From assembly GCA_003483675.1 (NCBI GenBank), contig DMYK01000256.1, positions 2,829 through 8,307 on the forward strand: a stretch of DNA of 5,479 nt. Direction: 5' to 3'. The notes below the pieces were generated by a model. The model was not told where the DNA came from, did not search any database, and was given only the letters and a program-made list of their open reading frames with translations. This DNA comes from Microcoleaceae cyanobacterium UBA11344. Lineage in GTDB: Bacteria > Cyanobacteriota > Cyanobacteriia > Cyanobacteriales > Microcoleaceae. How positions within the stretch are numbered: position 1 is the first letter of the stretch; every line of letters starts with the position of its first letter. The position numbers were made by a program, and so were the translations under genes. This document shows, piece after piece, positions 1 to 5,479 of the stretch.

Positions 1-36
1 ACTAAAATCGTTTCCTTAGCCCCGGAGGTACTTTAA
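1..36 (+). CDS. rplN: 50S ribosomal protein L14, C-terminal end (partial)
   Basis: Only the last 11 codons and the TAA stop are present, in frame from base 1, reading [11 protein letters not shown]. This matches the usual C-terminus of bacterial/cyanobacterial L14 (…IVSLAPEV-). L14 is a 23S rRNA-binding protein of the 50S subunit at the subunit interface, and its gene normally lies directly upstream of rplX, as here. The stop is separated from the rplX start by one base, so the two are probably translationally coupled. The identification leans on the short peptide plus synteny; the rest of the gene lies outside the window. Confidence 0.85.
24..28 (+). promoter_or_regulatory. Shine-Dalgarno site of rplX, inside rplN codons
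   Basis: GGAGG lies 9 nt before the ATG at 38. It overlaps the Pro-Glu-Val codons near the end of rplN, so the coding and ribosome-binding functions share bases. It supports 38 as the rplX start over the internal ATG at 86. It is one of only two clear Shine-Dalgarno sequences in the window. Confidence 0.8.
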
Positions 37-37
37 A

Positions 38-403
38 ATGTACGGAAAAAAGGGTAAACCAACTAGCGAACCGCAGCGCCATAGAATGCACGTCAAAGCT
101 GGCGACACCGTTCAAATAATTACTGGCAAAGAGAAAGGTAAAGTCGGAGAAATCTTAAAGACATATCCTAAAGTCAGCAAAGTAACTGTTAAAGGTGTCA
201 ACGTCAGAACCAAACACGTTAAGCCCCAGCAAGAAGGAGAATCGGGAAAAATCCTCACATTTGAGGCTCCTATTCACAGCTCAAATGTCATGCACTACTC
301 CGAAGAAAAGAAAGTAGCTAGTCGTGTTTGCTACATAATTAGCAAGGAAGATGGTCGCAAACAGCGACAGCTCAAAAAAACCGGAGAAATCCTCGATAAT
401 TAG
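38..403 (+). CDS. rplX: 50S ribosomal protein L24
   Basis: L24 is an early 50S assembly protein that binds the 5' region of 23S rRNA and sits near the peptide exit tunnel. The 121-residue product has a KOW domain near residues 18-52 ([19 protein letters not shown], then [15 protein letters not shown]) and the conserved block EAPIHSSNV at about 76-84. The length and the charged N-terminal lead before MHVK are typical of cyanobacterial L24, which is longer than the roughly 104-residue enterobacterial form. The start at 38 is set by the GGAGG at 24-28 and by the family's N-terminal extension. It follows rplN after 1 nt, and a 126-nt repeat-filled spacer separates it from rplE. No defect is visible. 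Confidence 0.97.
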   Translation: MYGKKGKPTSEPQRHRMHVKAGDTVQIITGKEKGKVGEILKTYPKVSKVTVKGVNVRTKHVKPQQEGESGKILTFEAPIHSSNVMHYSEEKKVASRVCYIISKEDGRKQRQLKKTGEILDN

Positions 404-410
404 TCAGGAG

Positions 411-438
411 TTATTGGTTATTGGTTATTGGTTATTGT
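411..438 (+). repeat. Heptamer array, 4 x TTATTGG-type
   Basis: Three exact TTATTGG units (411-417, 418-424, 425-431) are followed by TTATTGT (432-438). This is the 5', T/G-rich arm of the rplX-rplE spacer. Such 7-bp tandem repeats match the short tandemly repeated repetitive (STRR) class known from filamentous cyanobacteria. Its reverse complement resembles the array that follows it, with about one mismatch per unit. Confidence 0.95.
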
Positions 439-439
439 C

Positions 440-488
440 AACAAATAACAAATAACAACTAACAACTAACAAGTGACAACTAACAATT
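440..488 (+). repeat. Heptamer array, 7 x AACAANT-type
   Basis: Seven consecutive 7-mers: AACAAAT, AACAAAT, AACAACT, AACAACT, AACAAGT, GACAACT, AACAATT. The variation falls mostly at position 6. In rotated phase the units read CAAATAA, and the reverse complement of that, TTATTTG, differs from the TTATTGG of the preceding array at one base. The two arrays can therefore form an imperfect hairpin with a regularly spaced G·A mismatch. A/C-rich arm upstream of rplE. Confidence 0.93.
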
Positions 489-506
489 CCCTGACCAAGC
501 CCAGGG
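489..506 (+). other. Small hairpin upstream of rplE
   Basis: CCCTG (489-493) and CAGGG (502-506) are perfectly complementary around an 8-nt loop. No U-run follows, so it is not an intrinsic terminator. It sits 24 nt before the rplE start, between the heptamer array and an A-rich leader that lacks a clear Shine-Dalgarno sequence. A stem of this size can arise by chance; any role is inference. Confidence 0.4.
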
Positions 507-529
507 ACAGTTAAAGAAACCCAAAAACA

Positions 530-1075
530 ATGCCAGACAAACTCAAAGTTCTTTACCTAGAAAAGATTGTACCGAAACTGATGGATCAGTTTAAATATAC
601 TAATATCCATCAGGTACCCAAACTCGTCAAAGTCACCGTCAACCGTGGTTTGGGAGAAGCATCTCAAAATGCTAAGGCCCTAGATTCATCTATCAACGAA
701 ATCGGTATCATCACAGGTCAAAAACCAGTGGTGACGCGGGCGAAAAAGGCGATCGCAGGCTTCAAAATCCGCAAAGGAGTACCCGTTGGTGTCATGGTGA
801 CCCTACGAGCCGATCGGATGTATGATTTTCTCGATCGACTGATCAACCTCGCACTTCCCCGGATCAGAGACTTTCGCGGCATCAGTCCCAAAAGCTTCGA
901 CGGACGTGGCAACTACAGCTTGGGCGTGAGAGAACAACTAATCTTTCCCGAAATAGAATATGACAGCATCGATCAAATTCGAGGCATGGACATTTCAATT
1001 ATCACCACAGCAAACACCGACGAAGAAGGACGCGCCTTGCTCAAAGAAATGGGAATGCCCTTCCGGGACAACTAA
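530..1075 (+). CDS. rplE: 50S ribosomal protein L5
   Basis: L5 binds 5S rRNA, belongs to the 5S-L5-L18 subassembly of the central protuberance, and contacts P-site tRNA. The product is 181 residues, the usual bacterial length. Recognisable blocks are [15 protein letters not shown] near 30-44, [21 protein letters not shown] at about 61-81 (the L5 signature region), [21 protein letters not shown] near 109-129, and a C-terminal [10 protein letters not shown]. The ATG at 530 gives the standard N-terminus ([17 protein letters not shown]). Its leader is A-rich (TTAAAGAAACCCAAAAACA) with no good Shine-Dalgarno match. A full HIP1 octamer lies in frame and encodes Ala74-Ile75-Ala76. The gene for S14, which follows rplE in many bacteria, is missing: rpsH follows after only 24 nt. 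Confidence 0.98.
   Translation: MPDKLKVLYLEKIVPKLMDQFKYTNIHQVPKLVKVTVNRGLGEASQNAKALDSSINEIGIITGQKPVVTRAKKAIAGFKIRKGVPVGVMVTLRADRMYDFLDRLINLALPRIRDFRGISPKSFDGRGNYSLGVREQLIFPEIEYDSIDQIRGMDISIITTANTDEEGRALLKEMGMPFRDN
749..756 (+). repeat. HIP1 octamer GCGATCGC
   Basis: This is an exact copy of the highly iterated palindrome HIP1, abundant in many cyanobacterial genomes, in the context GGCGATCGCAGG. It is in frame in rplE and encodes Ala-Ile-Ala. It is the only full octamer I found in the window. Confidence 0.9.
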
Positions 1076-1081
1076 GCAGTA

Positions 1082-1097
1082 AAGTAAGTAAGCAAGT
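1082..1097 (+). repeat. Tetranucleotide run in rplE-rpsH spacer
   Basis: Four AAG(T/C) units in a row (AAGT, AAGT, AAGC, AAGT) fill most of the 24-nt spacer, ending 2 nt before the rpsH ATG at 1100. It replaces any clear Shine-Dalgarno sequence; the AAG content offers at best weak pairing with the 16S tail. Confidence 0.6.
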
Positions 1098-1099
1098 AC

Positions 1100-1504
1100 A
1101 TGGCAGCTAACGATACCATAGCAGATATGTTGACGCGCATTCGCAATTCATGCATGGCGCGCCACCAAACAACACAAATTCCAGCTACAAAAATGACCCG
1201 TAGCATCGCCCAAGTCCTCAAAACAGAAGGCTTTATCAGCGAATTTGAAGAAGCAGAACCAGAAGGGATCAAGCGACATTTAGTGCTTTCTCTTAAGTAC
1301 AAAGGCAAAACTCGCAAGCCCATTATCACGGCACTTAAGCGAGTCAGCAAACCAGGACTGCGCGTTTACTCGAACCGTAAAGAATTGCCCAGAGTTTTAG
1401 GCGGAATTGGCATTGCCATTATCTCCACCTCAAGCGGCATTATGACCGATCGAGAAGCTCGACGCCTAGGTTTGGGCGGTGAAGTGCTTTGTTATGTTTG
1501 GTAG
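1100..1504 (+). CDS. rpsH: 30S ribosomal protein S8
   Basis: S8 is a primary 16S rRNA-binding protein of the central domain, essential for 30S assembly; in Escherichia coli it also represses the spc operon post-transcriptionally. The product has 134 residues. It begins [16 protein letters not shown], the classic S8 N-terminus. It carries [11 protein letters not shown] near 80-90, the C-terminal signature [18 protein letters not shown] at about 104-121, and ends in VLCYVW, as cyanobacterial S8 does. The ATG at 1100 is fixed by the conserved [11 protein letters not shown]; no strong Shine-Dalgarno is visible upstream. A 157-nt spacer with heptamer repeats follows before rplF. Whether S8 autoregulates here cannot be told; I did not identify an S8-like rRNA mimic. 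Confidence 0.98.
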   Translation: MAANDTIADMLTRIRNSCMARHQTTQIPATKMTRSIAQVLKTEGFISEFEEAEPEGIKRHLVLSLKYKGKTRKPIITALKRVSKPGLRVYSNRKELPRVLGGIGIAIISTSSGIMTDREARRLGLGGEVLCYVW

Positions 1505-1507
1505 TCC

Positions 1508-1528
1508 GTAATCGGTAATCGGTAATCG
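1508..1528 (+). repeat. Heptamer array, 3 x GTAATCG
   Basis: Three exact copies (1508-1514, 1515-1521, 1522-1528) begin three bases after the rpsH stop. The reverse complement, CGATTAC, differs at one base from CAATTAC, the phased unit of the array at 1596-1644. The two can pair with one C·A mismatch per seven bases. This is the 5' arm of the rpsH-rplF spacer. Confidence 0.93.
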
Positions 1529-1532
1529 ACCT

Positions 1533-1574
1533 GAAGAATTTAAAACTGTAAATTCATAATTGTCTCAATTCTTC
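1533..1574 (+). other. Inverted repeat nested between heptamer arms
   Basis: GAAGAATT (1533-1540) and AATTCTTC (1567-1574) are exact reverse complements, giving an 8-bp stem with a 26-nt AT-rich loop. It lies wholly between the two complementary heptamer arrays of the rpsH-rplF spacer, so inner and outer stems are compatible in one fold. No U-run follows, so it does not look like a terminator. A 10-bp palindrome, TTTTGCAAAA (1586-1595), lies just downstream. Confidence 0.5.
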
Positions 1575-1595
1575 TGACTGCTGAATTTTGCAAAA

Positions 1596-1644
1596 CCAAT
1601 TACCAATTACCAATTACCAATTACCAATTACCAATTACCAACTG
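1596..1644 (+). repeat. Heptamer array, 6 x CCAATTA plus one degenerate unit
   Basis: Six exact CCAATTA units fill 1596-1637 and CCAACTG follows at 1638-1644. The same unit in the same orientation reappears upstream of rplO (3380-3421), about 1.8 kb away. It is the A/C-rich arm before rplF, ending 17 nt before the rplF ATG. Confidence 0.96.
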
Positions 1645-1661
1645 ACCAAAATTTAAAAACT

Positions 1662-2210
1662 ATGTCGCGAATTGGCAAGCGTCCGATTAGCATTCCCACG
1701 AAAGTCACCATCACCCTAGACGGTCAAAAAGTAGCCGTCAAAGGCCCTAAAGGTCAACTTTCCCGAGTCATACCAGCAGAAATCCTGATGGGACTCGAAG
1801 GCGAGACTTTACTCGTCACGCGCCGAGACGAATCTCGCGTCGCCCGCCAACTGCACGGCTTGTGTCGCACCCTAGTCGCCAACATGGTCGAAGGTGTATC
1901 CCAAGGTTTTCAGCGCCGCCTGGAAATTATCGGTACAGGTTATCGGGCTCAGGTTCAAGGACGGAACCTGATTTTAAACGTCGGTTACAGCAAGCCCGTT
2001 GAAATGCCCCCTCCAGAAGGCATCACAGTGGCTGTAGAAGGCAACACCAACGTCATTGTCTCCGGCATTGACAAAGAACTCGTCGGCAATACAGCAGCCC
2101 GCATCCGCGCGGTGCGTCCGCCTGAAGTCTACAAGGGCAAAGGCATTCGCTACAGCGGCGAAGTTGTCCGGCGCAAAGCTGGTAAAACAGGCAAAACAGG
2201 TAAGAAGTAG
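1662..2210 (+). CDS. rplF: 50S ribosomal protein L6
   Basis: L6 lies at the base of the L7/L12 stalk, binding 23S rRNA near the sarcin-ricin loop and the factor-binding site. The 182-residue product starts MSRIGKRPI, the family N-terminus. It has the two-fold repeated L6 domain organisation (about 1-82 and 83-172) and the signature [19 protein letters not shown] at about 154-172. The tail is a lysine-rich repeat, KTGKTGKK. The ATG at 1662 is preceded by an A/T-rich leader (CAAAATTTAAAAACT) without a Shine-Dalgarno motif, itself preceded by the CCAATTA array. The stop is 2 nt from the rplR ATG, which suggests coupled translation. Confidence 0.98.
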   Translation: MSRIGKRPISIPTKVTITLDGQKVAVKGPKGQLSRVIPAEILMGLEGETLLVTRRDESRVARQLHGLCRTLVANMVEGVSQGFQRRLEIIGTGYRAQVQGRNLILNVGYSKPVEMPPPEGITVAVEGNTNVIVSGIDKELVGNTAARIRAVRPPEVYKGKGIRYSGEVVRRKAGKTGKTGKK

Positions 2211-2212
2211 AC

Positions 2213-2575
2213 ATGAAGCTTACTCGCAAAGAATCAGTCCACCGCAGACACCGCCGCGTGCGGCGCAAGGTGTTCGGCACTTCCGAACGTCCCAGGTTAG
2301 CGGTATTTCGATCGCAACAGCACATTTACGCCCAAGTAATCGACGACTCCACCCAGCACACTTTAGCCGCCGCGTCAACCCTAGACCCGGAATTAAAGTC
2401 AGCTCTCAGTTCGGGAGCCAACTGCGAAGCCAGTGTGCAAGTAGGTCAGTTGATAGCCAAACGCTGTTCCAGCGCTGGCATAGCCAAAGTCGTCTTCGAT
2501 CGCGGAGGCAACCTCTATCATGGTAGAGTCAAAGCCCTCGCAGAAGCAGCTCGCGAAGCCGGGTTAGACTTTTAG
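2213..2575 (+). CDS. rplR: 50S ribosomal protein L18
   Basis: L18 binds 5S rRNA and, with L5, anchors it in the central protuberance. The 120 residues are the normal length. A very basic N-terminus ([19 protein letters not shown], about 2-20) contacts RNA. The core block [21 protein letters not shown] follows at about 25-45, and the C-terminal signature [20 protein letters not shown] lies at about 95-114. The start at 2213 follows the rplF stop by 2 nt. Upstream bases GGTAAGAAG, inside rplF, are only a weak ribosome-binding site, so coupling to rplF is likely. A 154-nt spacer with degenerate repeats follows before rpsE. Confidence 0.97.
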   Translation: MKLTRKESVHRRHRRVRRKVFGTSERPRLAVFRSQQHIYAQVIDDSTQHTLAAASTLDPELKSALSSGANCEASVQVGQLIAKRCSSAGIAKVVFDRGGNLYHGRVKALAEAAREAGLDF

Positions 2576-2677
2576 GAAGAAGGAAGTTCGGCAACGGATT
2601 ATGTAACGGATGTAACGGATATCAGGAAGAAGGAAAAAAGAATCTACAACAAAACTCTTAATTCCTAATTGTTAATT
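2574..2677 (+). repeat. Degenerate short repeats in rplR-rpsE spacer
   Basis: The 12-mer AGGAAGAAGGAA occurs twice in direct orientation (2574-2585 and 2624-2635), spaced by 50 nt; the first copy overlaps the rplR stop. Between them GTAACGGAT occurs twice in tandem (2603-2620). Further on come three 7-mers of form NYTAATT: CTTAATT, CCTAATT, GTTAATT (2657-2677). Unlike the other long spacers I see no clear inverted arms. It looks like a decayed or different version of the heptamer-filled spacers. Confidence 0.7.
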
Positions 2678-2716
2678 ACCGAGTGCTGGCTGCGAGTTAC
2701 TAATCTTCAATTCCCC

Positions 2717-2722
2717 AAAGGA
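2717..2722 (+). promoter_or_regulatory. Shine-Dalgarno site of rpsE
   Basis: AAAGGA ends 7 nt before the rpsE ATG at 2730, a good fit to the anti-Shine-Dalgarno of 16S rRNA. It is the only gene after a long spacer in this window with a clear ribosome-binding site. Confidence 0.75.
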
Positions 2723-2729
2723 CAAAACT

Positions 2730-3272
2730 ATGGCAGAACAAAAAGAACAGCGCAACAAGAAAAAAAGTAGCAACAAAACCCGCGAAAAAGAATCCGAATG
2801 GCAAGAACGAGTCGTTCAGATTCGCCGCGTTACCAAAGTAGTCAAAGGCGGTAAAAAACTCAGCTTCCGCGCCATAGTCATTATCGGCAACGAACGCGGT
2901 CAAGTTGGAGTTGGAGTAGGCAAAGCTAGCGACGTCATCGGTGCCGTTAAAAAAGGCGTCGCTGACGGCAAAAAGCACCTGATTGAAGTGCCCCTCACCA
3001 AAGCTAACTCCATCCCTCACCCCATCAACGGTGCTGGCGGCGGAGCCAAAGTCATGATGCGGCCGGCATCTCCCGGAACAGGCGTAATTGCAGGGGGAGC
3101 AGTGCGAACTGTTCTCGAACTAGCAGGAGTCCGCAACATCTTAGCCAAACAGCTAGGTTCAGGCAATCCTTTAAACAACGCTAGAGCAGCAGTCAACGCC
3201 CTCTCCACTCTTCGCACCTTATCCGAAGTTGCTCAAGAGCGCGGAATTCCAGTAGAAAACCTCTACGGTTAA
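2730..3272 (+). CDS. rpsE: 30S ribosomal protein S5
   Basis: S5 acts in decoding accuracy and mRNA unwinding at the entry channel of the 30S subunit. The product has 180 residues. A hydrophilic, lysine-rich N-terminal extension (about 1-22) precedes the double-stranded-RNA-binding-like domain. The S5 signature starts at [20 protein letters not shown] (41-60) and continues with [15 protein letters not shown] (61-75). The C-terminal domain shows [20 protein letters not shown] at about 119-138 and [12 protein letters not shown] at about 150-161. The start at 2730 is supported by AAAGGA 7 nt upstream. rpmD (L30), which follows rpsE in many bacteria, is missing, as expected for cyanobacteria; a 150-nt spacer with two repeat families lies there instead. 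Confidence 0.98.
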   Translation: MAEQKEQRNKKKSSNKTREKESEWQERVVQIRRVTKVVKGGKKLSFRAIVIIGNERGQVGVGVGKASDVIGAVKKGVADGKKHLIEVPLTKANSIPHPINGAGGGAKVMMRPASPGTGVIAGGAVRTVLELAGVRNILAKQLGSGNPLNNARAAVNALSTLRTLSEVAQERGIPVENLYG

Positions 3273-3295
3273 GGGCCTTAGAACGGGACAGTGTA

Positions 3296-3323
3296 AGTTT
3301 TGAGTATTCAGTATTGAGTTTTG
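3296..3323 (+). repeat. Heptamer array, 4 x AGTTTTG-type
   Basis: Units are AGTTTTG, AGTATTC, AGTATTG, AGTTTTG (3296-3302, 3303-3309, 3310-3316, 3317-3323). AGTTTTG is the exact reverse complement of CAAAACT, the phased unit of the array at 3341-3363, so the two form a hairpin with the short AT-rich stretch 3324-3340 as loop. T/G-rich 5' arm of the rpsE-rplO spacer. Confidence 0.9.
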
Positions 3324-3340
3324 AATAAAGAATTTTTTAA

Positions 3341-3363
3341 CTCAAAACTCAAAACTCAAAACT
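3341..3363 (+). repeat. Heptamer array, 3 x CTCAAAA
   Basis: Three exact CTCAAAA units (3341-3361) plus CT. Read as CAAAACT (3343-3349, 3350-3356, 3357-3363), each is the exact reverse complement of AGTTTTG in the preceding array. It is preceded by a run of six T (3333-3338), but that run lies in the loop rather than after a stem, so this is not a terminator. Confidence 0.92.
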
Positions 3364-3379
3364 ACTACGAACCTGTTCA

Positions 3380-3421
3380 CCAATTACCAATTACCAGTTG
3401 CCAATTACCAATTACCAACAC
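3380..3421 (+). repeat. Heptamer array, CCAATTA-type, abutting the rplO start
   Basis: Units are CCAATTA, CCAATTA, CCAGTTG, CCAATTA, CCAATTA, CCAACAC, ending one base before the ATG at 3423. It is the same repeat unit and orientation as the array before rplF (1596-1644). The bases where a Shine-Dalgarno would sit are the array itself. Confidence 0.95.
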
Positions 3422-3422
3422 T

Positions 3423-3869
3423 ATGAGATTGCAAGACGCCCGACCAAAAGCGGGCTCCACAAAACGCCCCCGCCGCTTGGGCAGAGGTATTGCGGCCGGT
3501 CAAGGCGCGAGCTCTGGTAAAGGGATGCGCGGTCAAAAATCTAGAGCCGGTAGCGGCACTAGACCCGGTTTTGAAGGAGGTCAAAATCCTCTTTACCGCC
3601 GCCTCCCCAAGCTGAAAAGCTTCCCTTTAGTCAACCGCAAAGAGTACACTACGATTAATGTCAGTAAATTAGCATCCCTGCCAGCAAACACAGAAGTCAC
3701 TCTCACCTCTTTGATTCAAGCAAAAATCGTCACTACTGACGACGGCCCGCTGAAAATCTTAGGAGATGGCGAACTAAATGTGCCTCTGCAAGTGCGCGCC
3801 TCCGCTTTTACCGCAGGTGCTCGCACCAAAATTGAAGCCGCTGGCGGAAGTTGCGAATTAGTTGCCTAA
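3423..3869 (+). CDS. rplO: 50S ribosomal protein L15
   Basis: L15 is a late-assembling 50S protein that threads into 23S rRNA. The 148-residue product from 3423 starts [12 protein letters not shown]. It has the basic glycine-rich N-terminal region, [20 protein letters not shown] (about 17-36) followed by [18 protein letters not shown], and the C-terminal signature KILGDGEL … [17 protein letters not shown] at about 111-142. The frame stays open upstream to a TTG at 3321, adding 34 residues. That extension is translated heptamer repeat (it contains LPIT twice) and has no L15 character, so ATG 3423 is chosen. No Shine-Dalgarno is visible because the CCAATTA array runs up to the start codon. Confidence 0.97.
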   Translation: MRLQDARPKAGSTKRPRRLGRGIAAGQGASSGKGMRGQKSRAGSGTRPGFEGGQNPLYRRLPKLKSFPLVNRKEYTTINVSKLASLPANTEVTLTSLIQAKIVTTDDGPLKILGDGELNVPLQVRASAFTAGARTKIEAAGGSCELVA

Positions 3870-3870
3870 A

Positions 3871-3913
3871 GATTTGAGGTTTGAGAATCAGTCCAAATCT
3901 CAAATCCTCAAGC
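3871..3913 (+). repeat. Inverted heptamer pair, strong hairpin in rplO-secY spacer
   Basis: Tandem GATTTGA, GGTTTGA (3871-3884) is followed by tandem CCAAATC, TCAAATC and the degenerate CTCAAGC (3893-3913). As a hairpin, TTGAGG (3874-3879) pairs with CCTCAA (3906-3911) and TTTGAGA (3880-3886) with TCTCAAA (3898-3904). That gives 13 pairs with one bulged T (3905) and an 11-nt loop. No U-run follows, which argues against an intrinsic terminator. It could be an RNA-processing or attenuation site between ribosomal genes and secY (inference). Confidence 0.75.
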
Positions 3914-3944
3914 TTGCTATCAGAAAATGATTTAGTCCAAAAAC

Positions 3945-3965
3945 AAAAATCTAAAATCCCAAATC
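3945..3965 (+). repeat. Three heptamers, NNAAATC, before secY
   Basis: AAAAATC, TAAAATC, CCAAATC (3945-3951, 3952-3958, 3959-3965) lie in tandem and end 6 nt before the secY ATG at 3972. The unit matches the CCAAATC/TCAAATC arm at 3893-3906. The secY leader again lacks a Shine-Dalgarno and is A/C-rich. Confidence 0.7.
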
Positions 3966-3971
3966 GTAACT

Positions 3972-5479
<1,508 letters not shown>

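Noticed and set aside
411..488. CRISPR array
   Set aside because: Units are 7 nt with no spacers between them; it is a tandem microsatellite-like array.
718..912. Minus-strand ORF of 64 codons inside rplE
   Set aside because: Shadow of rplE on the opposite strand; no recognisable motif, no leader, and the + strand gene is certain.
1072..1350. Minus-strand ORF of 92 codons across the start of rpsH
   Set aside because: Antisense shadow of rpsH with no family features.
1508..1644. Miniature transposon (terminal inverted repeats)
   Set aside because: The inverted arms are tandem heptamers without a target-site duplication or fixed ends, so a MITE is not supported from this copy alone.
2053..2526. 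ORFs in other frames (both strands) over rplF/rplR
   Set aside because: They overlap two certain ribosomal-protein genes over their length and are low-complexity or featureless translations.
2700..3217. Two minus-strand ORFs over rpsE, one with Phe-rich hydrophobic stretches
   Set aside because: The Phe-rich runs are the antisense of Lys-rich AAA/AAG codons in S5; not a membrane protein gene.
3331..3363. Possible intrinsic terminator at the T6 run after rpsE
   Set aside because: The T-run is in the loop between complementary arrays rather than after a GC-rich stem, and downstream genes of the operon must be transcribed.
3321..3422. In-frame 34-residue N-terminal extension of L15 from a TTG codon
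   Set aside because: It is translated spacer repeat (LPIT repeated), has no L15 similarity, and ATG 3423 gives the standard N-terminus.
3870..3971. Internal promoter for secY
   Set aside because: TTGAGG, TTGAGA and TTGCTA resemble -35 boxes, but no TATAAT-like -10 lies 16-18 nt downstream of any of them.

Overview
The window is a stretch of the conserved S10-spc ribosomal-protein cluster of a cyanobacterium, entirely on the + strand. In order it holds the last codons of rplN (L14), then rplX (L24), rplE (L5), rpsH (S8), rplF (L6), rplR (L18), rpsE (S5), rplO (L15), secY (preprotein translocase channel), and the first 66 codons of adk (adenylate kinase), which runs off the right edge. All complete genes look intact, with normal family lengths and motifs. 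There is no RNA gene, transposase, CRISPR array or convincing internal promoter.

The cyanobacterial assignment rests on four things. The protein sequences are of cyanobacterial type (long L24 form, S8 ending in CYVW, S5 with a basic N-terminal extension). rpsN between rplE and rpsH is missing, and so is rpmD between rpsE and rplO; the lack of L30 is typical of cyanobacteria. There is one full HIP1 octamer (GCGATCGC) and an excess of its CGATCG core. Finally, most spacers are filled with heptanucleotide tandem repeats, known as STRRs in filamentous cyanobacteria. A filamentous, Oscillatoria/Microcoleus-like organism is plausible, but the genus is a guess.

Layout: rplN-rplX abut (1 nt), with the rplX ribosome-binding site inside rplN codons. 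The rplX-rplE (126 nt), rpsH-rplF (157 nt), rplR-rpsE (154 nt), rpsE-rplO (150 nt) and rplO-secY (102 nt) spacers are unusually long for this operon and carry 7-nt-period repeats. The rplE-rpsH (24 nt), rplF-rplR (2 nt) and secY-adk (5 nt) spacers are short. Functionally the genes supply 50S proteins (L14, L24, L5, L6, L18, L15), 30S proteins (S8, S5), the SecYEG pore and adenylate kinase, almost certainly read as one polycistronic transcript.

The gene content is ordinary. The noteworthy signal is in the spacers. Four of them have a T/G-rich heptamer array on the 5' side and an A/C-rich, roughly reverse-complementary array on the 3' side, so the leader of the next gene can fold into a periodic imperfect hairpin. 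Those downstream genes mostly lack a visible Shine-Dalgarno sequence, and in rplO the array runs to one base before the start codon.
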